A DNA stretch of 64,000 nucleotides, from positions 372,001 through 436,000 of the forward strand of contig NZ_CP083951.1 in NCBI RefSeq assembly GCF_006440675.2, written 5' to 3'. Each line of letters opens with the position of its first letter. Positions within the stretch are counted from its first letter, which is position 1. The notes under the pieces are model-generated. The model saw only the letters and a list, made by a program, of their open reading frames with translations. It had not been told where the DNA came from and made no database searches. A program made the translations under genes and the position numbers. This DNA is from Mesorhizobium sp. B2-8-5 (GTDB lineage Bacteria; Pseudomonadota; Alphaproteobacteria; Rhizobiales; Rhizobiaceae). Positions 9,192 to 16,727 of the stretch are shown here, piece after piece.

Positions 9192-10414
9192 TTTCCGGCG
9201 CCTTCGAACCAGGCGACCAGAAGGGCCCGTTCCTGGTCGGTTATATGGCTGACATTGGCGGGCGGCATGGCATGCGCCCGGCCAGCCTGGATATAGATCT
9301 CGCGCGCATGCTCGGCGATGCGCTCGTCGGTGTCGAGCAGCACGCCCTTCGGCGGATGGTAGATGCCTTCATAGACCGGCTCTTCCGTATGGCACATGGA
9401 GCAGCGCCCGAGCACGGTGTCGCGCACGGCCGGGAAGTGGGCCGAAGCGATGTAGACCTGGGCGGCGGCCGACGCGGCGGAAGCCTTCGGCTCGCCGGTC
9501 AGCACTTTCGGCACGGTCGACAGCCAGATGATGATCATGAACAGCACGGCGGCGCCCAGCCAGGTCCAGGTCGGGTTGCCCTTTCGCGCATGCACCGTGT
9601 TGAAATAGTGCCGGATCAGCACGCCGATGATGAAGACCAGCGAGGCGATGACCCAGTTGAACTGGGTGCCGAAAGCCAGCGGATAATGATTCGACAGCAT
9701 CAGGAACAGGACCGGCAAGGTCAGGTAGTTGTTGTGCAGCGAGCGCTGCTTGGCGATCTTGCCGTATTTCGGGTCTGGCTTGCGGCCGGCGATCAGGTCG
9801 GCGACGACGATCTTCTGGTTGGGGATGATGACCATGAAGACATTGGCCGACATGATCGTGGCGGTGATGGCGCCGAGATGCAGGAAGGCGGCGCGGCCGG
9901 TGAAGAGGTGTGTAAGCCCCCAGGCGATGAACACCAGCACGCAGTAGAGCACCAGCATCAGCCCGGTATCGCTTTTACCCAACGGTGAGCGGCAGAGCAG
10001 GTCGTAGACGATCCAGCCGACGCCGATGGTGGCCAGCGACAGAAGGATGCCGACCGGCACCGAGATGTTGAGCACATTGGGGTCGATCAGGAAGAGATCG
10101 GCGCCGGCGTAGTAGACCACGCAGAGCATGGCGAAGCCCGACAGCCAGGTGGCGTAGGATTCCCATTTGAACCAGGTGAGGTGTTCCGGCATCTCGGCCG
10201 GCGCCACCAGATATTTCTGGATATGGTAGAAGCCGCCGCCATGCACCTGCCATTCCTCGCCGAAGGCGCCGGCAGGCAGGCCGGGACGCTGGCGGAGCCC
10301 AAGATCGAGGGCGACGAAATAGAAGGACGAGCCGATCCAGGCGATGCCGGTAATGACATGCAGCCAGCGGACCGCAAAACTCAGCCAGTCCCAGAAAATC
10401 GCGAAATCCGTCAT
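9188..10414 (-). CDS. puuD: Urate hydroxylase PuuD with C-terminal cytochrome c domain
   Basis: A 408-residue integral membrane urate oxidase (PF06181), which replaces soluble uricase in many alphaproteobacteria. Several hydrophobic helices occupy about residues 8-310, beginning WLHVITGIAWIGSSFYFVAL. They are followed by a cytochrome c domain with CSMCH (residues 338-342) and a likely axial Met at 383. Electrons from urate therefore probably enter the respiratory chain rather than producing hydrogen peroxide. It is the first gene of the puuD-guaD operon and divergent from a LysR regulator. Confidence 0.94.
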   Translation of the reverse strand: MTDFAIFWDWLSFAVRWLHVITGIAWIGSSFYFVALDLGLRQRPGLPAGAFGEEWQVHGGGFYHIQKYLVAPAEMPEHLTWFKWESYATWLSGFAMLCVVYYAGADLFLIDPNVLNISVPVGILLSLATIGVGWIVYDLLCRSPLGKSDTGLMLVLYCVLVFIAWGLTHLFTGRAAFLHLGAITATIMSANVFMVIIPNQKIVVADLIAGRKPDPKYGKIAKQRSLHNNYLTLPVLFLMLSNHYPLAFGTQFNWVIASLVFIIGVLIRHYFNTVHARKGNPTWTWLGAAVLFMIIIWLSTVPKVLTGEPKASAASAAAQVYIASAHFPAVRDTVLGRCSMCHTEEPVYEGIYHPPKGVLLDTDERIAEHAREIYIQAGRAHAMPPANVSHITDQERALLVAWFEGAGK

Positions 10415-10569
10415 CGAGTGGCCCCTGGGAACTCGTCCTTGCCGATGAGAGGGACTTTACGGGCTGGCGCGCAAACGAAAAGAGGCGAGGTGCGCGATGA
10501 CTTTCAAAAAAAAATAAAAAATACTAGGCTTGCTTCGCCCAGCCTTTTCAGAGCCACGGAAGCCGCCGC
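10415..10569. promoter_or_regulatory. Divergent promoter region puuD / LysR gene
   Basis: A 155-bp intergenic region between divergent puuD and the LysR regulator. It contains a conspicuous A-tract with only two interruptions (about 10504-10522), rare in this GC-rich DNA and likely to bend. The layout is typical of a LysR protein that controls its own and the divergent operon. I could not fix an exact T-N11-A box. Confidence 0.5.
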
Positions 10570-11490
10570 ATGGCCTATCTCGACAACATCGCCGTCTTCG
10601 TCCGTGTCGTCGAGCTCGGCAATCTGTCGGCGGCGGGGCGCGACATGCGCATTTCGCCGGCGGTCGCCTCCAATCGCATCAAGGAACTGGAGAAGCATCT
10701 CGGAGTCAGGCTGTTCAACCGCACGACAAGGCAGTTGATGCCGACCGAGCACGGCACGGTGTTCTATACCGGCGCCAAGCAGGTGCTGGACGCGATCATC
10801 GAAGCGGAAGCCGCGGTCGCGGCACTTTCCGGCCAGCCGCGCGGCACCATCAGGGTCACGGCGCCGCTCGGCCTCGGCCGGCGGCTGATCGCTTCCGGCA
10901 TACCGGATTTCCACGACAAATACCCCGATATCGAGGTGCGGCTCAGGCTCTCCGACCACAATGTCGATATCATGAAGGAAGGCATCGACGTCGCCTTCCG
11001 GCTCGGCATCATCGAGGATTCGAGCCTCAGGATGCGCGGCATCATGGAATGCGAGCGCGTGCTGGTGGCGGCGCCTAAATATCTGGAAGCCCGCGGCGAG
11101 CCGGCCGAGGCGCAGGAACTGATCGGCAAGAAGCACGACTGCCTGATGCTGCGCTATGCCGGCGCGCGCGAATATGTCTGGACGCTGCAGACGCCGAACG
11201 GACCGCAAAAATTCGAGGTGCACGGTCCCTACGACACCGACGACGGCGACGTGCTGACCGGCTGGGCCTTGTCGGGGCGCGGCATCATCAACAAGCCGCG
11301 TTTCGAGGTCGAGCCGTTCATCCGCGACCGGCGGCTGAAGGTGATCCTGCCTCAGGCGCCGCCGACGCCGGTGCAATTCGCCGCCGTCTATCCGCACAAG
11401 AAGCTGCAGGATCCGAAGGTGCGGCTGCTGCTCGACTTCATGGCCGAGCGCTGCCAGCGGCTGATCAAGGACCTCTTGGCCGGCAAGTAA
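10570..11490 (+). CDS. LysR-family transcriptional regulator
   Basis: A 306-residue LysR regulator. The N-terminal winged helix-turn-helix (about residues 1-60) contains LGNLSAAGRDMRISPAVASN and ends in LFNRTTRQLMPTEHG. The substrate-binding domain follows from about residue 90 (RGTIRVTAPLGLGRRLIA). It belongs to the branch named after DsdC/AaeR-like regulators in general annotation; the inducer is unknown. Divergence from puuD-guaD makes it the best candidate for control of purine breakdown, with a purine or urate intermediate as co-inducer (inference). Confidence 0.9.
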   Translation: MAYLDNIAVFVRVVELGNLSAAGRDMRISPAVASNRIKELEKHLGVRLFNRTTRQLMPTEHGTVFYTGAKQVLDAIIEAEAAVAALSGQPRGTIRVTAPLGLGRRLIASGIPDFHDKYPDIEVRLRLSDHNVDIMKEGIDVAFRLGIIEDSSLRMRGIMECERVLVAAPKYLEARGEPAEAQELIGKKHDCLMLRYAGAREYVWTLQTPNGPQKFEVHGPYDTDDGDVLTGWALSGRGIINKPRFEVEPFIRDRRLKVILPQAPPTPVQFAAVYPHKKLQDPKVRLLLDFMAERCQRLIKDLLAGK

Positions 11491-11532
11491 GGGCTGGTAG
11501 CGTTGTGTCGCGATTGGCCGAAGCATCCGTGA

Positions 11533-11708
11533 CGTCGTCATCCACGGGCGGAGCGACGCGAAGCGGCGCGCAGACCCGAGGATCCATTCCGTGACTTTGA
11601 TCGTGGGGTGCTGGGGAGCAGAATTCTGCACCGTCGCAACGCTTCGAAGTCACGGAATGGTCTGCGCCGCGTCGCTTCGCTCCTTGCTCCGCCATGGAAT
11701 GACGACTT
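11533..11708. repeat. Palindromic intergenic repeat, family B
   Basis: The 395-bp gap between the LysR gene and the first flavin monooxygenase holds an inverted repeat. The left arm runs CGTCATCCACGGGCGGAGCG to GGATCCATTCCGTGAC and the right arm runs GTCACGGAATGG to CCATGGAATGACG. A second copy of the same design is at 35515-35699. The remaining 180 bp carry no visible gene and presumably the promoter of the downstream pair. Confidence 0.8.
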
Positions 11709-11885
11709 GACGGGCGTTCAGGCCAATCGTCTTCGGGCCGTCAAGACCTCCATCTCGACACACGCGAGGCTGGCTGGCAAGTGACAGTCCGGTGGCCCAC
11801 TTGCTCCCGTTGCCTTGCGCGAAAGCGAGCCTAGGTTGGTAGCGAAAACGGCTGCCGATTTTCAAGGCGACCGAAGGACCGCACC

Positions 11886-12845
11886 ATGCATCTCGCCATT
11901 TCGCTCAACATCGCCGCCGCCGACGGACAAGACGTCCTCGACTTCGGCCAGATCACCGCCTTGGTGCGGAACGCGGAGGCGGCGGGCGTGGACATGGTCA
12001 TCATTTCCGACTCCGCCGATAAGCCATCGAGCAGCCCGTTCGAAGCGACCACGCTGCTGGCCGCCCTGGCGACGGTGACCGACAAGATCGGGCTCGTCGC
12101 CAGCGCCTCGAAGCTCGCGCATCAGCCCTACAACCTGGCGCGCCGCTTTGCCTCGCTCGACATCATCAGCCATGGCCGCGTCGGCTGGAACGCCACGACG
12201 GCGCAGAACCCGCGCGAAGCTGCGAATTTCAGCCGGCCGGAAGGTTTCTCCGACGATGATTTTCGCCGCCGCGCCTGGGAGTTCATCAACATTGTGCGGC
12301 TCTTGTGGATCGGCTGGGAACATGACGCCTTGTTGTTCGACAAGGCATCAGGCCGCTTCCACGATCCAGACAAGATGCACCCGGCGAACTTCACCGGTGA
12401 ATTCTTCTCGGTGCCCGGGCCGCTCAATGTCGCCCGTTCGCCGCAAGACGTGCCAGTGCTGGTGATGTCCGGCTTGGCAGGGACGGAGCTCGATTTCGCC
12501 AGCCGCCGCGCCGATGTCGTGCTGCTGGACAAGCTTGAACCGTCGGGCGCGAGAGCGACCCGCGATGAGATCAAACGCAGGGCGCACGAAGCAGGGCGCG
12601 ACCCGGTGGCGATCAAGGTGCTGGCGGTGGCCGATGGGGGGCCCGAACACGATGGCCGTAGTCTGGAGGACCTATGCCTCTCATCCGGCTGCGACGGCAT
12701 CGTTCTGACTGTGCAGCCTCGGGCTGCCGCCGTGGAGGCTTTTGTCGAGCGATTGCTGCCGGAACTCAAGCGACACGGATTTGCCAAGGCACAGGGCAAA
12801 ACGCTGCGCGATCGCCTTGGGTTGAGTGAGGATAGCAAGCCATGA
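11886..12845 (+). CDS. LLM class flavin-dependent oxidoreductase
   Basis: A 319-residue luciferase-like monooxygenase. The TIM-barrel features VDMVIISDSADKP, ATVTDKIGLVASASKLAHQPYN and LDIISHGRVGWNATTAQNPRE match the NtaA/SnaA/DszA branch. This copy is about 100 residues shorter than the usual members of that branch and than its neighbour, mainly in the C-terminal half. These enzymes use FMNH2 from a separate reductase to oxygenate small molecules. The gene overlaps the next monooxygenase by ATGA. The substrate is unknown. Confidence 0.85.
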   Translation: MHLAISLNIAAADGQDVLDFGQITALVRNAEAAGVDMVIISDSADKPSSSPFEATTLLAALATVTDKIGLVASASKLAHQPYNLARRFASLDIISHGRVGWNATTAQNPREAANFSRPEGFSDDDFRRRAWEFINIVRLLWIGWEHDALLFDKASGRFHDPDKMHPANFTGEFFSVPGPLNVARSPQDVPVLVMSGLAGTELDFASRRADVVLLDKLEPSGARATRDEIKRRAHEAGRDPVAIKVLAVADGGPEHDGRSLEDLCLSSGCDGIVLTVQPRAAAVEAFVERLLPELKRHGFAKAQGKTLRDRLGLSEDSKP

Positions 12846-14092
12846 GCGCGCGTCAGATGAAGCTCGGCCTATTTTTGTGGGCGACCGGCCATCACATCGC
12901 CGCCTGGCGTCATCCGGACGCGCATGTGAGAGCCGGCATCGACATCGACCATTACATAAAGCTGGCGCAGACGGCCGAAGCGGCGAAGTTCGACATGGTG
13001 TTCTGCGAGGACGCCGCCGGACTGCGCGAGGCCAATATCAACATCGCCAGCCAGACCTCGCGCTCGATCGGCTTCGAGCCGATCAGCCTGCTTTCGGCGC
13101 TGGCCGCGCAGACCGAGCGCATCGGCCTCGTGTCCACGGCATCGACCAGCTACAACGAGCCCTACGGCCTGGCGCGGACTTTTGCCTCGCTCGACAATCT
13201 GAGCGGCGGTCGGGCCGGTTGGAACCTCGTCACCTCGGCCAGTCCGATCGAGGCCGCGAATTTCGGCGCGACGGGTTTGCGGCCGCATGCCGACCGTTAT
13301 GCGCGGGCGCGGGAATTCGCCACGGTGATCACCGGGTTGTGGAACCGGCGCGTCCCCGGCCATGACGGCGAGAGCTTTTCGGTGCGCGATCCACTTGACA
13401 TCCCGCCCTCGCCGCAAGGCGCGCCGGTGATGGTGCAGGCGGGCGCCTCCGACGACGGCAAGGATCTTGCCGCGCGCACCGCCGATGTCGTGTTCTCGGC
13501 GGCGCAGACTTTCGAGGAAGCCAAGGCCTTTTACGACGACCTCAAGGGGCGGCTCGCCGCCTATGGACGACAGCCGGACGACGTGAAGATCATGCCTGGC
13601 GTCGCGCCGGTCGTGGCCGCCACGAAAGCCGAGGCGCAGGCCAAATACGACGCGCTGCAGGAATTGATCCCCGACGATGTCGGCGTGGCGCTGCTCTCCA
13701 GCTACCTCAGCATTTCCGACCTCGGTCGCTATCCGATCGATGGGCCGCTGCCCGAACTGCCGGAAGGCGAAGGCATGAAGAGCCGGCAGGCGCTGGTCAT
13801 CGAGCAGGCGCGTCGCGATGGCCTGTCGATCCGCCAGCTCGCGCGCTATTTTGCCGGCGCGCGCGGCCATTGGCGGATCGTCGGCACGGCGGAGCAGATC
13901 GCCGACGAGTTGCAGGCCCGCTTCGAAGGCGGCGCCGCCGACGGTTTCAACGTCATGCCGTCCTGGTTCCCGGGCGAGCTCGACGCTTTCGCGACGCTGG
14001 TCGTGCCCGAACTGCAGCGGCGCGGGCTGTTCCGCAAGGACTATGAAGGGCGCACGCTGCGCGAACATCTCGGCCTCAAGCGGCCGATCTAA
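12842..14092 (+). CDS. NtaA/SnaA/DszA family FMN-dependent monooxygenase
   Basis: A 416-residue FMNH2-dependent monooxygenase of the nitrilotriacetate/pristinamycin/dibenzothiophene-sulfone family. Key stretches are GLFLWATGHHIAAWRHPDA at the N-terminus, LDNLSGGRAGWNLVTSAS, and FNVMPSWFPGELDAF near the C-terminus. It is translationally coupled to the shorter paralogue upstream and convergent with the phzF-like gene 6 bp away. The pair could act as alternative oxygenases on one imported compound. No flavin reductase gene is adjacent. Confidence 0.9.
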   Translation: MSARQMKLGLFLWATGHHIAAWRHPDAHVRAGIDIDHYIKLAQTAEAAKFDMVFCEDAAGLREANINIASQTSRSIGFEPISLLSALAAQTERIGLVSTASTSYNEPYGLARTFASLDNLSGGRAGWNLVTSASPIEAANFGATGLRPHADRYARAREFATVITGLWNRRVPGHDGESFSVRDPLDIPPSPQGAPVMVQAGASDDGKDLAARTADVVFSAAQTFEEAKAFYDDLKGRLAAYGRQPDDVKIMPGVAPVVAATKAEAQAKYDALQELIPDDVGVALLSSYLSISDLGRYPIDGPLPELPEGEGMKSRQALVIEQARRDGLSIRQLARYFAGARGHWRIVGTAEQIADELQARFEGGAADGFNVMPSWFPGELDAFATLVVPELQRRGLFRKDYEGRTLREHLGLKRPI

Positions 14093-14098
14093 GTTTGC

Positions 14099-14929
14099 TC
14101 AGTCCATCAGCCGGGCTGCTCCGGACACCCTGATCGAGCTGCCGGCGGTCGGCGGAATATCGGCATGGAGGCGCGAACGCATGCCCATGTCCTCGCCCTG
14201 GACGATGTCGATCGAGCCGCCATGCGGCCAGCCGAGATCGCGCAGATAGCCGGCAAAGGCCGCAGTCGCCGCCCCTGTCGCCGGATCCTCATAGACGCCG
14301 CCGGAAGCGAATGGATTGCGCGTGTGGAAGAGGCGCGGCGTCTCGGCATAAGCGAGTAGGATCGTGACCAGGCCTTCGCGCCGCATGAAGGACTGGCCTT
14401 GCTTCAGATCATAGACCATGGCGGCCAACGCCTCGCGCGACTTCAGCGCCAGCACGAGATGATCGGCGCCGCCATGGATGAGCGCCGGCGGAATGGCCGG
14501 ATCGAGATCGCCCGGCTCATAGCCGAACAAGGCGAGCGCCTCGCCGGCCAGTTCCTTCGGCGCCGGCCGGCTGCGCGTCGGCGGCGACCGCAGGGCGGCG
14601 GCAAAGTTGGCGCCATTGCGAAAACCCTCGACGGTGATGTCGGCTTGGTTGAGGGTCAGCTTGAAAGTGCCGTCGCCGAATTTTCCGACCAGCGCCGCGC
14701 CAAGCGCGATGGTGGCGTGGCCGCAGAACGGTACTTCCGACTCCGGCGAAAAGTAGCGCACGCGCCATTGATCGCCTTCGGGCGCGGCAAAGGCGGTTTC
14801 CGAAAAGCCGACTTCGGCCGCGACGCGCTGCATGTCGGCCGCATCGGGCAAGGCTTCGCCAATCACCACGCCGGCCGGATTACCGCCGGTGTTGCCGTCT
14901 GAAAATGCTGCGATCTTCAATACATCCAT
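14099..14929 (-). CDS. PhzF family isomerase-like protein
   Basis: A 276-residue protein of the PhzF/diaminopimelate-epimerase-like fold. It shows the two half-domain motifs of the family: GNPAGVVIG near residue 20 with FSETAFA after it, and VPFCGHATIALGAALV in the first half, then the DPATGAATAAFAGYL block late in the protein. PhzF itself isomerises a phenazine precursor; no phenazine genes are present, so the substrate is open. ATG 14929 is chosen because the family begins right there; an upstream extension has no family counterpart. Confidence 0.88.
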   Translation of the reverse strand: MDVLKIAAFSDGNTGGNPAGVVIGEALPDAADMQRVAAEVGFSETAFAAPEGDQWRVRYFSPESEVPFCGHATIALGAALVGKFGDGTFKLTLNQADITVEGFRNGANFAAALRSPPTRSRPAPKELAGEALALFGYEPGDLDPAIPPALIHGGADHLVLALKSREALAAMVYDLKQGQSFMRREGLVTILLAYAETPRLFHTRNPFASGGVYEDPATGAATAAFAGYLRDLGWPHGGSIDIVQGEDMGMRSRLHADIPPTAGSSIRVSGAARLMD

Positions 14930-15152
14930 GTTCCTGGCCTCGTTGTGCGTGGGCGCAACAAACACGTTTCGGGCCGTCTTGGGAAATGAAGAAAGCGGCG
15001 AGCAGCGGTGAGCGCCAGTCACATCTGCGATCGGAGCCAGCGCTTCAATCCAATGCGGAACGAAATTCGACCCATCGCCGTTTTGACGATTGGCGGTCGT
15101 TCGGGCCGTCCTTCAGTCCCCAGCCATCGATGCAGCGCGACAGGAGCCAACC

Positions 15153-15641
15153 ATGGACGCCATCGTCACCAAGAACGACCTCAAATCCGATGCCAAGAAA
15201 GAATCGATCGACCTGCTCAACGCCAGGCTTGCCGACGCTATCGACCTGGCCCTGATCACCAAGCAAGCGCACTGGAACGTCAAAGGCCCGCAATTCATCG
15301 CCATCCATGAGATGCTCGATGAATTCCGCGAGGAGATCGACGGCCATGTCGACATCGTCGCCGAGCGCGCCGTCCAGCTCGGCGGCACCGCGCATGGCAC
15401 CTCGCAGGACGTGTCGAAGACGACCAGGCTAAAACCCTATCCGACCGACATCCACAAGACCAAGGATCATCTGGCGGCGCTGATCGACCGCTATGCGGCG
15501 GCGGCCAAGCTGACCCGCGAAGCGATCGACGAGGCGGACGACGCCGGCGATGCCGACACCGCCGATATCTTCACCGCCTATTCTCGCTCGCTCGATAAAT
15601 TGCTGTGGTTCCTGGAGGCGCACACGCAGGAAAAGGAATAA
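15153..15641 (+). CDS. dps: DNA-binding ferritin-like protein Dps
   Basis: A 162-residue Dps miniferritin that oxidises and stores iron with peroxide and protects DNA. The inter-subunit ferroxidase set is complete with the standard spacing: H40, H52, D56, D67 and E71. The N-terminus holds a Lys-containing tail (KNDLKSDAKK) suited to DNA contact. The start at ATG 15153 is supported by CAGGAG seven bases upstream. It stands alone, convergent with xdhC; a GGCCGGC/GCCGGCC hairpin at 15661-15681 may end transcripts from both sides. Confidence 0.95.
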   Translation: MDAIVTKNDLKSDAKKESIDLLNARLADAIDLALITKQAHWNVKGPQFIAIHEMLDEFREEIDGHVDIVAERAVQLGGTAHGTSQDVSKTTRLKPYPTDIHKTKDHLAALIDRYAAAAKLTREAIDEADDAGDADTADIFTAYSRSLDKLLWFLEAHTQEKE

Positions 15642-15660
15642 CCGGGAACTGTTCTTGCTT

Positions 15661-15681
15661 GGCCGGCCGGATCAGCCGGCC
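15661..15681. terminator. Possible convergent terminator hairpin dps / xdhC
   Basis: GGCCGGC (15661-15667) and GCCGGCC (15675-15681) form a 7-bp GC stem with a 7-nt loop between the convergent dps and xdhC stops, overlapping the last xdhC codons. A clear T-run is missing, so the terminator role is tentative. Confidence 0.4.
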
Positions 15682-16574
15682 ATCGCCTTTTCAGCACTGG
15701 CCGCGCTTGGCGTATCCGAGGCGCGCGACACCAGCGTGGTCATGATCTCGGCGGCGGCAAGCGCGGCGATCACCGGCGGCCGCTTGTCCTTCACCGCATT
15801 GCCGCCGATCGGCGAGATGAGGCGATTGAATTCGGCCTCGCTGCCCTCGGCCGACTTCAGGAACCAGCTCTTGAAAGTGGCCTTCTTTGTCTTCGAGCCG
15901 ATCATGCCGACATAGGCGGTATCTCCGCGCTTCAATGCTTCGGCGACGATCAGGAAATCCAAGGCATGGTCATGCGTTAGGATGGCGAAGGCCGACCCAG
16001 CCGGCGCCTCGCGCACTACTGCTTCGGGCATCGGCGTCAGCCGGGTCTCCACCGTTTCCGGCATGCCTTCCAGCGCGTCGGCGCGGGTTTCGACGACGAC
16101 GACGTGGATCGGCAGCAGCGCCAGCGACGCGGCCAGCGCCTGGCCGACATGGCCGCCGCCAAAGAGATAGACATGCGGAAGATGCGCCTCTTCGGCTTCT
16201 GCGTTGGCGATCAGCCTTTCTTCGATTGTCCTATCGACCAATCTGATCAGCACTTCGACACGTCCGCCGCAACATTGGCCGATTTCCGGCCCAAGCGGCA
16301 CGTCGAGCGTGGCGCAGACCTCATCGACCTCGATGCGGGCCTGTTCACCCTCCCCATTGTCGCGAGGCGAGGAGCGCAGCATCTGCCGCGCCTTGTCGAT
16401 CGCCATATATTCGAGCTGACCGCCCCCGATCGTACCGAAGATCGATGACGAAGAGACAAGCATAAAGGCGCCGGCCTCGCGCGGTGTCGAGCCTTTGGTG
16501 GCCGCCACCTCGACGAGAGCGACCCGGCCAGCTTTGCCGAAAAACGTCTTCAGGCTTTGCACTTTCGAGTTCAT
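15672..16574 (-). CDS. xdhC: Xanthine dehydrogenase accessory protein XdhC
   Basis: A 300-residue XdhC. The family binds molybdenum cofactor, supports its sulfuration and delivers it to xanthine dehydrogenase. Visible are the N-terminal XdhC_CoxI domain (VALVEVAATKGSTPREAGA, then GTIGGGQLE) and a C-terminal Rossmann domain (VYLFGGGHVGQALAASL, then AILTHDHALD and YVGMIGSKTK). ATG 16574 has AGGA nine to ten bases upstream; further ATGs upstream lack a usable spacing. It closes the uraH-xdhA-xdhB-xdhC run on the minus strand. Confidence 0.93.
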   Translation of the reverse strand: MNSKVQSLKTFFGKAGRVALVEVAATKGSTPREAGAFMLVSSSSIFGTIGGGQLEYMAIDKARQMLRSSPRDNGEGEQARIEVDEVCATLDVPLGPEIGQCCGGRVEVLIRLVDRTIEERLIANAEAEEAHLPHVYLFGGGHVGQALAASLALLPIHVVVVETRADALEGMPETVETRLTPMPEAVVREAPAGSAFAILTHDHALDFLIVAEALKRGDTAYVGMIGSKTKKATFKSWFLKSAEGSEAEFNRLISPIGGNAVKDKRPPVIAALAAAEIMTTLVSRASDTPSAASAEKAMAG

Positions 16575-16636
16575 CGTCTGCATTCCTAGATCGTGATGGC
16601 GTTTCATTGAACGCCCTCACGATCTAACTCTTCGTT

Positions 16637-16686
16637 GGAGCATGATCTTTCTCCGAAAACCGGTTCCCACTTTTCGGGATCATGCC
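16637..16686. repeat. Palindromic intergenic repeat, family C (GAGCATGATC type)
   Basis: An approximately 48-bp inverted repeat with ends GAGCATGATC and GATCATGC and an internal CCGAAAAC/TTTTCGG pair, lying between xdhB and xdhC. The same element occurs in opposite orientation at 59554-59602. Confidence 0.75.
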
Positions 16687-16727
16687 CTAGCGCCGAAATA
16701 TAGTGTTTTTCGGCCGAATTGCACGTT

